This document shows, in pieces, positions 30,970-31,409 of a DNA stretch of 31,409 nt. The stretch's first letter is position 1. Each line of letters opens with the position of its first letter. The notes under the pieces are model-generated. The model saw only the letters and a list, made by a program, of their open reading frames with translations. It was not told where the DNA came from and searched no databases. The translations under genes were made by a program, and so were the position numbers. Where the stretch lies: assembly GCA_002399285.1 (NCBI GenBank), contig DHDI01000008.1, positions 1-31,409 of the forward strand, read 5' to 3'. The DNA is from Thermoanaerobacterales bacterium UBA4880. GTDB taxonomy: Bacteria; Bacillota; Thermoanaerobacteria; Thermoanaerobacterales; UBA4877.

Positions 30970-30978
30970 CAAAAGTCT

Positions 30979-31409
30979 TTAATCGATTGAAACGTTCAGC
31001 ATGGTTAGGGATTCTTCCGTCTTAAACGACAGCGCGATTCTTGACATCTGTTCTGGGGTCTCTTTCATGCCGCGGGAAAACCATAGGATGCAGTTGTTAT
31101 AAATGCCGCCGATGGTATAGGAAACTTCGTACTGTTTTTCAACTGTCGCGTTCTTCGTGAATTCATCCAAAAGAAACCGCTCGGACAGTACACCGAGGAG
31201 CAGATACGACTGCCCTGTTCGGTGGATCAGCAACAGATCGTCCTTATGCAGGTACATGGTGCGGAAAATCGTCAGGATATACTGTGCGAAATCAGTGCTG
31301 CCGGCTTTTTGATAAGCATCCAGAAACTCCTGCATGACGTCATCCAGATATTTTGAAAGGATCTCTTCTTTTGAAGAAAAGTGTCTGTAGTAGGTTGTTC
31401 GGTCTACAC
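30979..31409 (-). CDS. TetR family transcriptional regulator (5' truncated)
   Basis: The minus-strand frame runs off the right edge, so the N-terminal start is missing. Beyond the internal ATG at 31335 the frame continues to the edge and reads VDRTTYYRHFSSKEEILSKY, the recognition helix and following turn of a TetR helix-turn-helix. The remaining part is a helical ligand-binding domain (YILTIFRTMYLHKDDL, then GGIYNNCILWFSRGMKETPE), like the C-terminal domain of the TetR-like regulators often found near efflux or accessory genes. Target genes are presumably beyond the window. The 3' end lies beside two direct repeats. Confidence 0.85.
   Translation of the reverse strand, partial: VDRTTYYRHFSSKEEILSKYLDDVMQEFLDAYQKAGSTDFAQYILTIFRTMYLHKDDLLLIHRTGQSYLLLGVLSERFLLDEFTKNATVEKQYEVSYTIGGIYNNCILWFSRGMKETPEQMSRIALSFKTEESLTMLNVSID

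Overview
The window looks like chromosomal DNA of an anaerobic, endospore-forming member of the Clostridia (Bacillota). The evidence is the spore genes (spmA-spmB, the dipicolinate synthase genes spoVFA-spoVFB, a yabE-type 3D-domain protein, a SpoIID-domain lipoprotein), strong Shine-Dalgarno sequences, GTG and TTG starts, and a glmS ribozyme. Core genes have moderate GC and use ATA for isoleucine and AGG/AGA for arginine heavily, a pattern common in thermophilic clostridia. I cannot name a species.

Layout, left to right. 1-1107: 3' part of a geranylgeranyl-reductase-type flavoprotein. 1414-4743: spmA-spmB, then class I fumarase alpha and beta subunits with their own promoter, then a secreted protein of unknown function. 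4890-7543: metG-tatD, flanked by two inverted copies of a short dispersed repeat. 7743-8123: a Cys/Pro/Met-rich repeat protein behind a candidate sigma-K promoter, probably a spore coat protein. 8329-11535: yabE-like gene, ksgA, and a conserved clostridial protein whose ribosome binding site lies in a hairpin. 11624-14501: YabN/MazG fusion, HU, SpoIID-like lipoprotein. 14632-16099: small conserved protein, an orphan xanthine-dehydrogenase FAD subunit, and a small gene that appears broken by a frameshift. 16249-22587: glmM and glmS (amino-sugar synthesis, glmS with its ribozyme) enclose the minus-strand block spoVFA-spoVFB-dapG, which has a textbook sigma-K promoter. 22739-25273: GNAT protein, then moaA-moaC-MOSC (molybdenum cofactor). 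25289-28411: minus-strand alpha/beta hydrolase, a P-loop/Asp23 fusion, and rlmCD.

From 28412 to the end the character changes. GC drops, genes become sparse, and several short reading-frame remnants lie between an AT-rich methyltransferase, a propeller lipoprotein and a TetR regulator that runs off the window. One remnant resembles the C-terminal tail of an RlmCD/RumA-type methyltransferase, which suggests old insertion activity next to rlmCD.

The main themes are sporulation (coat, DPA, spore maturation), cell-envelope precursor supply, translation and RNA modification, and Moco synthesis. No tRNA, rRNA, CRISPR array or intact transposase gene was seen. The most interesting non-coding signals are the glmS ribozyme, the two sigma-K promoters, the dispersed repeat, the RBS hairpin before 10342, the structured region after glmM, and a near-consensus promoter pointing antisense into dapG.
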